Positions 26,368 to 38,872 of a stretch of DNA of 64,000 bases are shown here, piece after piece. Both the position numbers and the translations under genes were made by a program. The DNA comes from Dromaius novaehollandiae (lineage: Eukaryota > Chordata > Aves > Casuariiformes > Dromaiidae): the NCBI RefSeq assembly GCF_036370855.1, contig NC_088102.1:68767601-68831600 (forward strand), written 5' to 3'. The first letter of the stretch is position 1. Every line of letters begins with the position of its first letter. The notes under the pieces were generated by a model, which did no database searches, was not told the DNA's origin, and worked only from the letters and a program-made list of their open reading frames with translations.

Positions 26368-29300
26368 AAGTGGCTTAAAGAAAACCCCCTTTGGATCCAC
26401 TCAGCATTAAATGCAGCCTAGACAAATGGCTGTTCTTGTCCATTAAGCAACATTTTAAAAAGGCAAAAAGTAATAATTGAATTCCACTGATGAATAATTG
26501 CTTGTAATAAATAAAGAGAAATGGATGCCATTGGCCTCAACAACTTTGGTTACAGCCACCTGAACTGCTACTGAATAAAGTGGGCATCACATGCTGCAAG
26601 AAAGTGGTGAGCAACAAGATGGAGAAATTACCCATTTCAGCTGCAGCGGGAGACGTTTCAAGACACAGCTCTTGGTGGCTGGAGAAGAAGACAGAGCAGC
26701 AAGCGACTACCAAGCCCAGCTACGCAGAGAAGCGGGGAGGAGGAGGAGCTCGGCTGGCCCTGCAGCCAACAGCTGCGCCGAGCACAGCCCTTGTCTCCAT
26801 CGCAGATGGCCAAGCCAGATCCAGGCTTAGGGCTGCTAGTCCTGAGTGAGGCTGGGACCTCTCCCAGGACCACGGCAGCCACCACAGACCCCGCGCAGCC
26901 CCTTCCAGAGCTCCTCCTTCTACTGGAGGCATTTAATAAACTATCTTCATCTTTCTTGCCTTCCAAAGCCCTCCCCCGCATGTTTTCCCATCTCGAAACA
27001 TCTGAAACTTATTGAAAACTCTGAATGTAGTAAGCTAAATATAACCATAGTGCCTTATGCCTTAGTTCTCTGTGGATTCACTTCCAAGGGGCTCCACTGA
27101 CAGAAGTGGCAAAGTCATATTGCACACAAGGTTACTCCAGTATCAAGAACTTAAGTTAGTTATTTCTTTCTTCTGTATTTTAAAAGCTACAATATTCAGG
27201 TAGCTCAAGGAAAAACAGCCTCTGGATTTTGTCTACTTATAAATCCATCAAAACAGCTTGGGGGAAAACAGTAAATAAGATTTCAGAAGAGGAGCACAAG
27301 AGGCCAGAAGCACACTATCTTCTTTTCTGGATGTGCTGTTCACAACTGAAGCCAAGTACTAGGCTGTGATATTAGTAGGTGGTATTGATTTGTTCGTAAT
27401 CCAGAGAAATGCCCCTGTAATGAACTCTGCTGTGTCCTTAATGATTTCATATCGAAAGATGTTAGGTGTCTTGTTCATAACAGAGTAACAGCAATTCCAA
27501 AAATAGCAAGCCTCATAATAAAATGTTATTGAGGAGCCTGAATTTCAATATAAAAGGGACTCTGCTGTACTCAAGGGCTTACTAGATACAAATGTATACT
27601 TTAAAAAGTTGTATTAAAGTCATGTCAGTGACCGAGTTACAGAGGCAAGGGGAGATGCTGCTCCTGGAAGAGGCTGAGCCCTCAGTCCCCAGGAAACTTT
27701 TAGACAGATGCAATGTAGGCTGGATTTAATCCCACCAAATGAGTGGGACCAGATGCCTAGAAGGTGCCAAGCTGCTTCTGAGCGCCGCTCTCCAGGGCAG
27801 GAGCAAGCAGCTCCGGCGCTTATCAGAAACAAGACGAGGAAGTGCGGTGCACGAAGGGAGCAGAGGGGCTCCGGGTGAGGGACAACTCACGCACGCAGGC
27901 TGGCAGGAGAGGGGAGTCCAACAGCTGCTCACATGGGCAAAGAAGCCTGCAGCCACCTCAGGACCACCACGAAGAGCTAAACTTTTATGAGTGAGCACCA
28001 CAGTCAGGCACTAGAAGGTCTAAGGATGAATTAATTTTGAATTTGTTTGCAGAACTTTCCTCAGCCTTAACTCTGTCAGCTCAGAAGACAGTAGCCCCTG
28101 ATTAAGCGTGCTGAGTGGGCTCCCGCAGCCTCTGGTAAAACAGGCAGACAACAGCATGGACCTCAGATGTGGGGATATCATTCCCCATGACTTGACTAGA
28201 GACAGGAGGTGGAGAACACACTGCCCTGGGGATTACACTTTTTTTCCAAGCCAGGGAAGCTCATCCCTGGCTCTGCACTTTGGCTCTCTGAGAAGCTCCT
28301 GCTAACAGGGCAGCTACTGCAGGAATTAAAGGCAGATGCCTCAGGAGCAAAGATCTCTGCTGCTGCAGCTGAAAGGCAAGCTCTGAAGCTGTGGGCTGTC
28401 TACACCGCAAACCAGTGCAGAAACCATGGAAGAAACATACAAACACTGACCAGCAGATTGTACCTCAGCAAGGTGACACGGCACAGGACAGACCCACGCC
28501 AGCAGAGCTACCAAGCAAACCCAGGCAGCTCCTGCGCATGCTCCCACAGGAGGGCTCGCTGGCTTAGGAATAAAGCCATGGGGCCTCTTACAAAAAGCAC
28601 AAAACCCACAGAAATCTGGCCTGTCCTAAAGGGACTTCTAGCTCGGTCACTTCTTGAAGGCATTTCGGAAGACAGGATCTACTGTTGTTAGCAGGATCAT
28701 ACAGCAGGGCAACAGGGGCTGGCACGCTGGGCGATATGGGAAGGGAAAAGGTACGTCGACTTCTCAGCACTGTTCTTGTCCTGGTAAATGAAACAGATAA
28801 AGCCAGGACACAGACAGATGGAAGTTGGTGTCTGCAGACAACTTGCTTAATAAACTTGCTTCAGGAAGAGGTGTGATTCCATTTACCCTTTCTTAATCCA
28901 CTTTCCCCAGACCTTTCCCATCTATTTTTCCATACAGTATCTGAAAAAGCAGCTTCATTCTCTTCTAGCTGCTCGATGAGAAGAGCAAGCACGCATGGAT
29001 CTGACGCCTATAAGCGAGGGCAGTGGCCCACACAAAATCTCTTTCTTCACTCATCCTTATAGGTCATAATCAAGTATTCATTGCGGTATTTTAACCTTTC
29101 CTCCTCTTTCACGCTTGTCCTGTGCTCTCTGGCTGTGCTAACCTGCCTCAGGCAAGGGCCCTGGAAGCTGCGGCCACCCATTTGTTACTGCCATCGCGAG
29201 CGAGCGCAGCTCCGCGCCTGGCTCTCGGAGCAGGAGGATCAATGTGTCAGAACCTTACGACAGCAACACAGCGAGCAATAAGCAACTCGGCTTCATAAAG

Positions 29301-30261
29301 AACAGATTGTGCCAGACAAATCCAGTCGCCCCCTCTGACAAAACTGAAGATTTAGCTGACAAAAGAAGGGAGTGAATTTAATATAGCTAGATGCAGACAG
29401 GTTTTAGGCAGCATCCCTCACAGTGAGGGAACAGATTGGGATGAAGTTTCTTCTTATCAAAAAACATCAGAGATTTTCTCTTTATCAAGTGCTGCGGGAA
29501 GAATTATTCACATAAATAGACAAATGCATAATAGAAAATTCTAGTGGACATTTCAGCACTGCTGCAGAAGAGACTGGGTGTGAAAAGTCATCACAGAGAG
29601 ACAGCCACAGTCCTGTGAAATAACTGAAGCAAGGAGGAGCCTTTCTGTATTTTCTTCCCCTCCATGTCTGTAACACTTGCCCAACAGGAGTGATGTTTTT
29701 CTCAAACCCCAGGAAGATCTCTTGCTTCCCCCACTCTGGTGTCAGAGGAGAAGCCCAAATGAGCACTTACCTGGATAACAGCCAAGTCACCCCACTGCAG
29801 GTGGACAACACATTTTCCTCAGACCTTTCCCACCGAAGCTGGGCTCTCACAGGTGGCTTATGACAGATCCCATGTCCCTTCTGGCTGTCTTTTCCCTGTT
29901 TTGATCTCTTCCTACAATTAACTGTTATCTTATTCCTCCACCATGTTCCTTTCAAAAGAGAAGTAAGGCACCTACTGATTTTTGCTACCCCCTACATTCA
30001 TCCTTTTTAGCCTCCTCCCAGACTAAGCCCAGATCTTCCCAGGAGTTTAGCATAAGCTCTCTGGAAATGAAGGCACCCTTCCAAGAGAAACTTGTTGGGA
30101 TGGAGTACTGAAAACAAGATAATGACCTGAATGTGTCACACCTGGTGCATTGTTCTCCGGAGGCTGTCTTCACACAGATGAAAAGGGAACTCTCGCTTTT
30201 CTTCTGGCTCCCCAGGAGGAAGTCTGTCTATCTTTAGATAAAGGAGAAGCAGTTCAGAAGA

Positions 30262-30335
30262 GCTCAATTAGACTGTAAACTGTTTGGCACAAGGACTGTC
30301 TATTGCTCTTTATACAATAGTCCCACAAAAGCTGG
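30262..30335 (-). repeat. Ancient amniote repeat, 3'-end fragment (reverse copy)
   Basis: The sequence 'ttagactgtaaactgtttggcacaaggactgtctattgctctttatacaatagtccca' follows the reverse of a repeat common in turtle, crocodile and bird genomes (ttagattgtaagctctttggggcagggactgtcttt, then tgtacagcacctagcacaatgg). I do not assign a family name. A forward copy lies 520 bp to the right. Confidence 0.55.
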
Positions 30336-30852
30336 GAAACTCAGCCTTCAACCTTTTTTTTTTTAGCTACACATGCTCTCATAGAAGAAAATCAATTCAG
30401 TGTTGTGTTCTTCAGAAAACCACCTCTCCCTCATCCCTAAACTCTCTTTCTGCTCTAGCCTACTTGCCGCTTCTCGTTAATCTATTTCCAGTTAGCTACA
30501 GAAAGCCACAGGATGGCACCACGCGGTTCCCCTCTGATAGATAAAGAGTGCCTAGGACCCTATCTCCAGGTGCAGCTCTAAATCCTAAAGCAGTGAAAAA
30601 AACTTTTTCCAGTGGTGTGAGGAGAATAAAATTTATCTGTGTTCATGTTCCAGAAACCTCTGCCTTTAATATCAGAATTGAGCTGACTTGAAGCTACAGC
30701 TTATGCAACAGAGCGAGAATGTAAGAAATTGCTGAGGCTAAATCATCAGCAGCAGTTAGACATAGATTTGCATTTCCCATTGACAGTTTCAGAACAGAAA
30801 TGTCACCACAGTTCAGCAATTTCATAGGGTCATAACTACTTTGGAGCAGAAT

Positions 30853-30970
30853 TTTTATTGTTATTTACATTATAGCACCACTTAGGTGGTGATGCTGAGA
30901 TCAGGGCTCTGTGGAGCTTGGCACAGCTCATACACATAGTAAAAAGAAGTTTTCAATCTAAGTGGACAAG
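30853..30970 (+). repeat. Ancient amniote repeat (forward copy)
   Basis: It runs from 'tttattgttatttacattatagcaccacttaggtg' through 'gctgagatcagggctctgtggagcttggcacagctcatacacatagtaa' to 'tttcaatctaagtggacaag'. Order and wording match the amniote repeat with ttattatttgtattatagtagcgcctagg, attgtgctaggcactgtacaaacacatagtaa and cttacaatctaaatagacaag. Diverged but clear. Confidence 0.6.
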
Positions 30971-31368
30971 AAAAAGAAAATATGATTAGCTGCACTTGTA
31001 CAGAGGGTAAAAAAGTAACACCGATAGAAATTAATGACCAGATTTGTTCTCAGTGTCTGGCAGTGTCTAGAAGTGGGCTCACATTTTCAAAGCAGCTCAG
31101 TTTTCATTCACGCACTTCAGGAAAAATCCATGCACTAAGTGCTGCATACTCTTCAACTCCCATTAAGAACCAGCAGTGAGTGTTGATAACATTTGAATAT
31201 CTGATATTTCATGAAAGGGGTAGTTGAGCTCTGTGAAAAACCCACGTGTAAGAGATGTCCTCAAACCTCCAGGCAAGCTGGGAAAAAAATGCCAAATGCA
31301 GGTATTCCCAGTCAGCACCTTAAGAGCAGCTGCATTTAACCACTACTAAGCCTGTGAAATTCTGCCTT

Positions 31369-31380
31369 TTTTTTTTTTTA
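31369..31380. repeat. Short poly-T tract
   Basis: An uninterrupted T run of about 12 bases followed by AATCC. Low complexity. Confidence 0.6.
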
Positions 31381-31889
31381 ATCCAGTTCCTTCCCAAAGG
31401 CTATGTTGGTTTTCTGCTGAGCAGGACACAGCACAGAGATCCCATGTTTGTTGGGACTGTTATTTTAAAGGTCCCATCCAGTGCCATTAACTACAGGAAA
31501 TGAACTGTAAAATGCATTTAAAAACATTTTGGTTTTGTTGTTGAAAAACATATTCAATACACATGCACCCTTCTTTGTGGGCCAATATTTTAGGGCTCAC
31601 TTTTATTCCAATATGAGGTCCTTCACTTGCTGCTCTGGGGTTCAGGATTGTTCAATCTGGGAATCTGGACAAACCTCTGAAATGTTCCTTTTAAGCAATT
31701 CTGTCACAGCTGACAAACAAATCCCAAACAACTGAATAATTTATGAAATCATCAGTGTAGCAGGAGATATTAGACAAAGGAAACAGCAGACCAGTCTTGA
31801 ACCGAATGCTATTAAAAACTTTCATTAAAGTCCTGGAAGAGAGAATCAGGAGAGGGAGAAAGGAGGAAAAGGAAATAAATTATAATATT

Positions 31890-32050
31890 GATCGCATTTG
31901 TGTATCAAGCCAGGCTAGGAGGGACTGAAAAAGCAATGAAGGACAAGTGGAGATGAGCCTGGGATACCTTAGAAAGATGGGTGTCTTTAAATAGGACAAG
32001 ATTTAATTTAGATAAGTATAAAATTGTACCTGACAATGCTCAGCATGTGT
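31890..32050 (+). repeat. Possible degenerate LINE/CR1-like internal fragment
   Basis: The order 'gggactgaaaaagcaatgaaggacaag', 'aaataggacaagatttaatttagataagtataaaattgtacc' resembles the CR1-type block ggactgcaaacactttggaggacaggatt, then aaattcaataaggacaaatgcaaagtactac. The resemblance is loose and unscored. Confidence 0.3.
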
Positions 32051-32294
32051 GCGTACAACAGAGGAATACTGTGTAAGAGAGGAGCAGCAGGAATTGGGAG
32101 TGGAGGGGCGTCAGGGAGGGGAGGCACAAGCCGCCTGGCAGAGGCCTGCAGTTCGATGCAGCTGTGGGAAAGGCAGGTACCCCGAGAGCAACCCAGCTAC
32201 AGAGATGGGACTTCAAGGCCTGGGGAGCTGACGTTGCCCTCTCCACCACCTCAGATGAGTCCTGGTTTGTTACTTGTACTTCAGCAGTGCTTGG

Positions 32295-32440
32295 CCCTGG
32301 GCTGATGCACAGCAGAAAAAAAAGAATAGAGAGGATCAACTATTATTTTCACCATGAGGGAGCCAAGCCAGCCAGAGATGAAGTAACTGAGCTGATGTCC
32401 TACGAGAGTGGTGACAGCAGCTGAACTCACAACCGCCAAG
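32295..32440 (-). repeat. Possible MIR fragment in reverse orientation
   Basis: From 'actattattttcaccatgaggga' through 'gatgaagtaactgagctgatgtcctac' and 'gtggtgacagcagctgaactcacaacc' the blocks follow the reverse MIR order: attattttcacaggtgagga, agtgacttgcccaaggtcacac, gtggcagagctgggattcaaacc. It is weak and unscored. Confidence 0.35.
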
Positions 32441-32749
32441 CCTCAGACGGGTGCCTCAAGTTTTGAGCCATTATTTCTTATTCTTGGCACACTGCATCAC
32501 AGGATGGGCAGCAATAAATCAAAGCCTCTAAAATAATGTGAGAAAACAACTAGTCAGTAAAGACTGTTTGGGAAGGTTAAAAGAGAATTAAACATGCAGA
32601 TCTCCAAGGAAAAGAAAGAGGCTTTATCAATATCCAAAATGTGTGCTATGAGTACAGAGTGGTACCGAGTGGTGCAACGGGGTCTCAGTAGAGACAGGAC
32701 CTAGAGATAAGGCCCCGCACCATGGGGGTCTCAGTGCCCTGGCATCCAC

Positions 32750-32815
32750 TTTGCAGCTTTTCTGTATGAGCTTGGATGAAATACTTGCCTCAGTTTCTCT
32801 TGTAAAACAAAGCAA
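32750..32815 (+). repeat. Possible MIR core fragment
   Basis: 'tgagcttggatgaaatacttgcctcagtttctcttgtaaaac' resembles gtgaccttgggcaaatcacttagcctcagtttcccttctgtaaaac of the MIR core. Confidence 0.45.
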
Positions 32816-35800
32816 GGAGCTTAAGCTTTTAGCATTGCTCCGCTTTCCCCTGAGAAGGAGGTGACAGTAGTGCCCTGATGCTGTTAGCCACCTCTCGCTT
32901 TTGGAGAGGTCCCATTAGGAAGGTGTAGGCTGGGTTACTTACAGTGAGCGGCAGGCAGGAGACACAGTTAAACTTTAATGGGGCACCTCTAGGTTAACAT
33001 TTTCTGTGTGATGCAACAATTTGCCTTGGTCCCTAGTAATCCCTGGCGAGGGAGCCCAGAAATCCTTCAGAGGGGAATGGGCCAAGGCTCCGATGGCTGG
33101 CACGCCGGGACAGGCCCTCGCTGCTGGCTAATCCATAGGAAGAGGGGACGGGCATACAGGAACATCGCTCCGCTGCAAAGGGAGAGGGGGGCAGTGACTC
33201 GGGAAGGACTGAGCATGTTTCTATGGTGACAGGTATCTGGGGTCATTCCCTAAGGGAAAGGTGTTCAGGCATTTCTCAGCAAAGTAAGAAATATGAACCT
33301 AACCTGTCAAAGTTCCTGTGCTGCTGCGCCTCCTCGTTTCCTCCCTTGCTCGCCTGCCTTTTCGCCGGAGGGAGGCTGCCTCAGCAGGAATGGGGGCGTA
33401 TCGGGCTCTGCTGCAAGAATGAGGGAGGATTTGCTTCATGTGAAAAGGAGGAGATCAGGTCTGCAAACTGCTTCCCCGTCTCCTCTCCTCTGTCCTGCTG
33501 CTGTAGCTGCGCCCCTGTGGGTAGCACGAGGATGCTCACGTTGGACTTAGCCTGCAGGTCTCCTGCGGCTCTCCCAGCAACTATGTGAGGCGATTTGGAG
33601 TCCGGGTTTGCAGGGAACTCGCTGCATGTGGCGTGGGTTCGCTCTGGGCCAAACAGGTTGGTGCTTGGGCGAGAGACCATTGGACACTTTGCTGCACACG
33701 AGGCTCGCTGGAGCCCTCGTACCCCTCTGAGTCTGCAGAGGAAATCCTCCAGCGCAGCACACCGGGCACCCGCTGCCTACGAGGAGCTAAAGGGGCAGTC
33801 AGGTTTTTGAGTTGTTTTTTTACTGCTGTGAGCGACGACAAACATGACATTACCTGCAAACCTGATTCCTTACCGTTACTCATGGGCCAGTCAAAATTAG
33901 GAACCATCGCTCCACAGATTACATCCAGGGGCCAACGCCTGTTTTGGGTTAGCCTTTAACCACGCAGAGGGGAACGGAGGACTTGGTGCAACCCCTACAC
34001 TCCCCCTGGGATGCCTGACACACGTGCTGGGCAGGCCGCGGCTATTAGACCCACCCCTGGCACACAGGACCCACAGGACTGCATTTTGCTGTCCCGATGT
34101 GGGGAAGCAGCAGCTTTGCCAATTCAGCGGGAAGGTACCTGCGAGGGGGTCAGTCCCTGCTGTGGCACTGGCCTCTCTCAGCTCTCTACGTCGGCAGGAA
34201 TCGCTCTTCCCAAGTAACTGAGCACGTTTGCTGCTGGAAACGCCTGGTGCTCAGCAGCTCTTTTTCTGCAACAGGGAGCAGTAATCAGAAAAGAGAAAGC
34301 GACTGATCTTAATGGCCTTGGTGCGTGCAGTATCCTTTCTGCTAATACAGGCAGCAGTGATAACAGGAGCAGGCCTCCTTTACAGTGAGTAAGAGGACTT
34401 AAAAACCCTTGTATGCCTAATGAGCTGGTGTGACTGAATGATTCATTGAATACATTTGGTGGGCACTAGCATCCCTGCTGTTCATATGGTTATAGCTCAT
34501 TTGAGAGCATCGTGCTCCCTCCCTGCAAGGAATTTTTCTTTTCTGAAGACACCACATAAATCTCCTCCCTGTTGCCTCCGCCTCCTCCTCCTCAGCCAGC
34601 CAGGCAGTGCCACCAACATAACTGTGACCTCTCTTCTGAGACGACTTTGAAGCAGAGCAGTGGCAGCCAGGCACGCTCTCCCCGCAGTAACACCTCTCCA
34701 GGGAGACAAAGCGCAGTGCAGCCAGCAGGCTGCATAGCTGCACTTCAGCAGCGAGGGAGCAAGCCCAGGGCCCCCGCAGCAAAAACAGGCACACCAAGAA
34801 CGCCCGGCATCCTGAGCCAATGTGGCAGCGCAAAGAAGCTCTGCAGCTGCAGGATGGGACATACTGTGACGACTCCAGCAGCAGGACGCACAGCCAGACA
34901 CCACGTGCATGAGGCTGTGCAGAAATGCCAGCTGTGACAACGGTGAGCTCATGGCTTCCCACACTGCCCAGGCAAACCGGCAGCTTTGGGAGTCAGGTGT
35001 CACCAAACGGAGGCCGGCTAGGGTGCAGCTCCCAGAGAAACGCTAGCAAGCAGGCACCAGGGCTCCGAGCTGCAAGCCCGTGACACCTCAAAAGAGCACT
35101 CTGCACTGCAAGGTCCTTCCTGCATCAAGGGCAATCGAGCCAGGACCGTGTCCATTAAGCCAATTTCCTTCTGCTGTGAGAGCAGTAAGTGGAGAAAGGC
35201 ACCAGGGAGGAAGGGGCAGCAGGTCTGGGAGAGCTGTGCTGCAGCCTCGTAGTAAGGAGTGTGGTTTAGTTTCCACTCTTCTGGGGAGGCTTTGCAGCAG
35301 GAAAGAGCGATCGCTGCCCTTTGCTGTTTCCCAAGCACGGGGTATTCTTCCTGTCTTGTGATGGGGGAGAGACAGGGCCATTTGCCTGGTCCTCATCTTT
35401 CCCCGCTACTGCAGCCTCGTTCAGCCCTAGCCCAACAGAAGACGAGGACATTACGAGTGGTGACCACTGCCAAATGGCAAAAGAAATGGGCACCAAGGCA
35501 CCTCTGGGGGAAAGTTCCTCCTGATTAAATGAAGGAGCAGAAAGGGAATGTCTGCAGATTGGTTTTTCAGTAGCAACCCTACAGGGGAGTCTGAAGTACT
35601 CCAGTCTTCTTTTAATCTGTGCAGAAGCAGACTACCCCTAAGCTGGACACTTGCAGAAACTATTTACTGTTACATCTTTCACTGCAGTGTTTTTGTTCTG
35701 AACAAATGGCTCTGACCACCAGGGTACCCCAAGGAAGCAGACCACAGGGTGAGTTAAATTCTATGAGTGGCAAAGTTTTGCAGTCCAAATTTCCAGGGCT

Positions 35801-36838
35801 GGAGGGAGAGGACTCTGCACTCCTGCCCTGCGAGGGGGGACAGCTAGCACCCAGAAATCTGACTGAGCTGCCTGCAAGAAAGCTATAAAATGGTAACTGC
35901 ACCCTGATCGCTGACACTGTAGAACTAGCCAATTCAAACAAGAATGTGGGAAATTGCTTTTAAGCAATTGCTTCACACTGCATATGCTCTTCAGAGAAAG
36001 ACACTCTGCTACATGTTTATTAGAAGCCAGAAACCACATAACAATCTTGCCAAAGCGGGAAATGATTTCCCTTTGGGGTGAAGAGGGGTTACTGGAGCCA
36101 CATGGCAACCTTAAAGGTGTGGAGAACAGGGAACAGGACCAGGCAGGAGGATGGGCTTGTGGCCATTTTCTGTGAGCAGGCAAGGTCAGGCACCCCACAG
36201 CTTTCTTCTCAGAGGGCAGTTCAGCTTTGTACCTGGCTCCACGCAACATTGGTGTGGCAGCCCCACCTGAGGCAGTGAGCTGGGTGAAGGGAAGTTTGAA
36301 ACCAACCACTGTGGATGGGCCCAGAAGCATCTCCAGGCTGGGAGAAGCAGGGCAGCTGTAAGTGCGTGCAGCTGGCTGGAAGGAAAGGAGATCGCAGCCC
36401 TTCCATAGCCCTGACCAGTCCTTGAGCATGATTTTCTAATGGGAGAAAGGGTTCAGATCACTTCTGGATGTCCTCATCACCCTAGAGTGATGGTCACCAC
36501 AAGGTGACTCACCCATGTCACCCGTGAGCCAGGCAGGAGGAACACCCAGGTCACGGGTAGAGGTGGTGGGGAATGACAGAGGTGCCCACGCCACAGGCCA
36601 GGGGAGGCAGGAAATGCACAGGGCTTCCTGCGTCCTGGTGGGGAACGGAGAGTCCCAAGAGCTCGCCTGTGCGAGGAACTACAGCTCACCCCTCTGCTTT
36701 TCCAGGCACTCACACGCACTGCAGCCTGCACGTTCTCTGCCCTCCGCATCTGAAATTAAAATAGTGGATGTTTAGTAGGTGGGTCCTCCGAGGTGGGGAA
36801 GGCTCAGTAACTGGCAAGTTGGATCCACGGGCAGTGTA

Positions 36839-36922
36839 GTGCCGAGGGGGCGCAGGCAGCTGCTAGGGACACAGGGAAGCAGAGTCCCCCTATAAACAAG
36901 GGGTCATTCGTGCCCCCTCGGT
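36839..36922. promoter_or_regulatory. Opposed pair of CTCF-like motifs
   Basis: GCCGAGGGGGCGC at 36,841-36,853 and, on the other strand, ACCGAGGGGGCAC (plus-strand GTGCCCCCTCGGT, 36,910-36,922) share the AGGGGGCRC core of the CTCF motif. They form a 10-bp perfect inverted pair about 60 bp apart. The 5' CC(A)S part of the CTCF consensus is imperfect in both. A TATAAA sits between them at 36,891. Binding is a hypothesis. Confidence 0.35.
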
Positions 36923-36984
36923 TTGTAGTGCCCCACTCCTCCAGCCCCAGCTCAGGAAACAGCCGTCCCTGACAAACCCACCCT

Positions 36985-37230
36985 GCTTTGTATGTTCTCC
37001 ACCTTCAATTCACCTCTCTTGAAAAAGAGTGACCAGAGCCACATGCAAGTCTCCAGAGGGTCTCAGAAGCACCTCAAAAGGATGCAACCACATCCCTGTC
37101 TCGCCTCATACATCCCAGGACCTCATCTGCCTTCCCCACAGCAGGATTGTAGTGGTGACTCTGGCTCACCTTGCCACCATCAAACCACCTGCATCCATCT
37201 CCTCTGTGGCATTCAGCCAACAGGTTTGTG
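36985..37230 (-). repeat. Degenerate CR1-type LINE fragment, antisense
   Basis: 'ttgaaaaagagtgaccagagccacatgcaagtctccagagggtctcag', 'accacatccctgtctcgcc', 'atacatcccaggacctcatctgccttccccacagcagg' and 'ctggctcaccttgccaccat' follow, in order, the antisense CR1 pattern: gtgaccagagctgcacacagtactccaggtgaggc, accacctccctgc, gcatcccaggataccgtttgccttcttggccac, actggctcatgttcaccttgccatccat. It is strongly decayed. Confidence 0.5.
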
Positions 37231-38866
37231 TTTCGCTCCTTTTTGAGCCAACTGAGTATGCTCAGTGCTACTTTGTTTCATTCCCTGTCTGATGGGCAGT
37301 GCAGTTAGCCGGGTGCCCGCAGAAAAAAGCTGAGGCTTCAAGAACTCAGGTAAGAAAGGGACTCGTTCTGAAGCCGGAGCCAGTGCTGGGGAGCCAGCTG
37401 AGCCCAGCCCAGCCTCAGCATAGGCCTGCGTGACCAGTGCCTTGCTGCAGTGTGAAAACCAGGCACATTGCCGGGCTGGAACGAGCGACCTTCCTTCCAG
37501 GTGAGCAAACGCAGCCATTTCCAGAGTGACCTGCCCCACACTTCCCTCAGGCTCAGAGATACCGCTGCCCACAAAGCAAAGCAGCTTGAGCTGGACTTAA
37601 CCTACCAGAATTAAGGGAGCTAGACTAATACTGAGCTGTGCGTGGAGTATGGAGAGCCACCGAGTGGCCATACCTGTTAGTGGCAGTCAGGCATTCCCAG
37701 TGGGTTGGATATCAGCGTACTCGAAATTTGCAATGTGCAATTCTCCACTCTTGCACTTGAGAAGCTGGTAATAAAAATGGAGTGCGTATCTGCTCCGTTT
37801 TTCACATCTGTGCTGCAAGGTGGCTATGAGCTACATCGCACTGCGTGGAACAAATACACAGCACATGCAGGAACATACGCCTGTAGCCCAGGGCCCCCCC
37901 ATGCGCCCCGTTCACTGCAGAGTGCTAAGAAGCTGCAGCCACCCTGCAGCAGCCCACCCACGTCCCTGTAACACAGAGACGATGGAAAGGGGAGCGATTT
38001 CCACTGTCTTTGAGGTAAGTGGAAATCAGGTGTCAGAGGTTACTAAGAACTTCACTAAGCAAAGTTAGGTGTACCACAAATCCTGGAATACTGTGTTGTC
38101 TGTGAAGACTTCTATGCACACAGACTACGTCCATGGCTGGTGCAATACCTGGTGCCAGGAGGTCCTGCGACTCCAGCCCTCTGGGTGTCACACGGAGCAG
38201 TCCCTCAGCACCCCACAGCAGCAGATCTCAATCAGGCTAGCAAAAGCAGCGACATGAAGCAGATTTTTCTGCAGCTTCTTTTTCAGCCCCATCTCTCAGA
38301 CCAGCTTCTTCCACTGTTGAGGAAACAGTTCAAACCAAGCTGTGGCCGGCCCAAGCCTGCTCTTTATTTCGTCCTTGCTGTGGGCGACATGCTGCATTCT
38401 GTAGGCACTGTCACTCGCAGGCCCCACAGATGTCCTACTATAGCCCTTGTCTTCTTTAAGCCAAGCAGAATTTTTGCATTGATTTTCACAAACTTTGGAT
38501 CAAGCTAGAAGAAGAGGCATAGAGCACTCACAACATCTATTGACTCCCTTCAGCCATTCACATTCAGAACTGCAGGACCTGACCCAAGGGAGCAAGGAGC
38601 ACCAGCAATACCAGCGGAAGTCACTGGGCACCCCACATGCTCAGTATGGCTGAAAGAGTCGGCCCTTGCAATCCTGGGGCTCCTCTCCTCTTTGCAAGAC
38701 GAGGAAGTTGTCTCTCTACAAATTTCATGGTCGCCAAATTCAGCATTCCTGCTCTTCAGCTTTGACCTGCTTTCTGCCATCGCTGTGGACTCTGAAGCCA
38801 TATGACCCGCACTGCTCACGTTATCTCTTTGATTTCACTACACAGGATAGATATAGAATCTTAAGC

Positions 38867-38872
38867 TTTATT
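38867..38872 (-). terminator. CD151: Candidate CD151 polyadenylation signal (AATAAA on minus strand)
   Basis: The plus strand reads TTTATT here, which is AATAAA on the CD151 strand, about 2.2 kb past the stop codon. A further AATAAA lies at 38,363-38,368 and an ATTAAA at 39,851-39,856. Sequence alone does not tell which one is used, so the 3' UTR length is open. Confidence 0.3.

Larger units (their letters stand above)
19458..38840. other. Gene-poor spacer between POLR2L and CD151 3' ends
   Basis: About 19 kb in which I recognise no protein-coding exon, tRNA, snoRNA or microRNA. Open frames are mostly under 130 codons with no recognised domains. The longer ones (190 and 171 codons near 24.1-24.7 kb, 181 and 169 near 34.4-35.0 kb, 222 at 35,761-36,429, all minus strand) do not resemble any family I know. 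Contents that can be named are listed separately: microsatellites at 22.0 and 23.8 kb, a CpG-rich patch at 24.2-24.6 kb, MIR-like and other old repeats at 25.5, 30.3, 30.9, 32.0, 32.3, 32.8 and 37.1 kb, and opposed CTCF-like motifs at 36.85/36.92 kb. An unannotated long non-coding RNA cannot be excluded. Confidence 0.7.

Noticed and set aside
34417-36429. Minus-strand open frames of 181, 169 and 222 codons in the spacer
   Set aside because: No recognised domain. They sit in moderately GC-rich DNA where stops are fewer, and overlapping frames on the other strand are similarly open.
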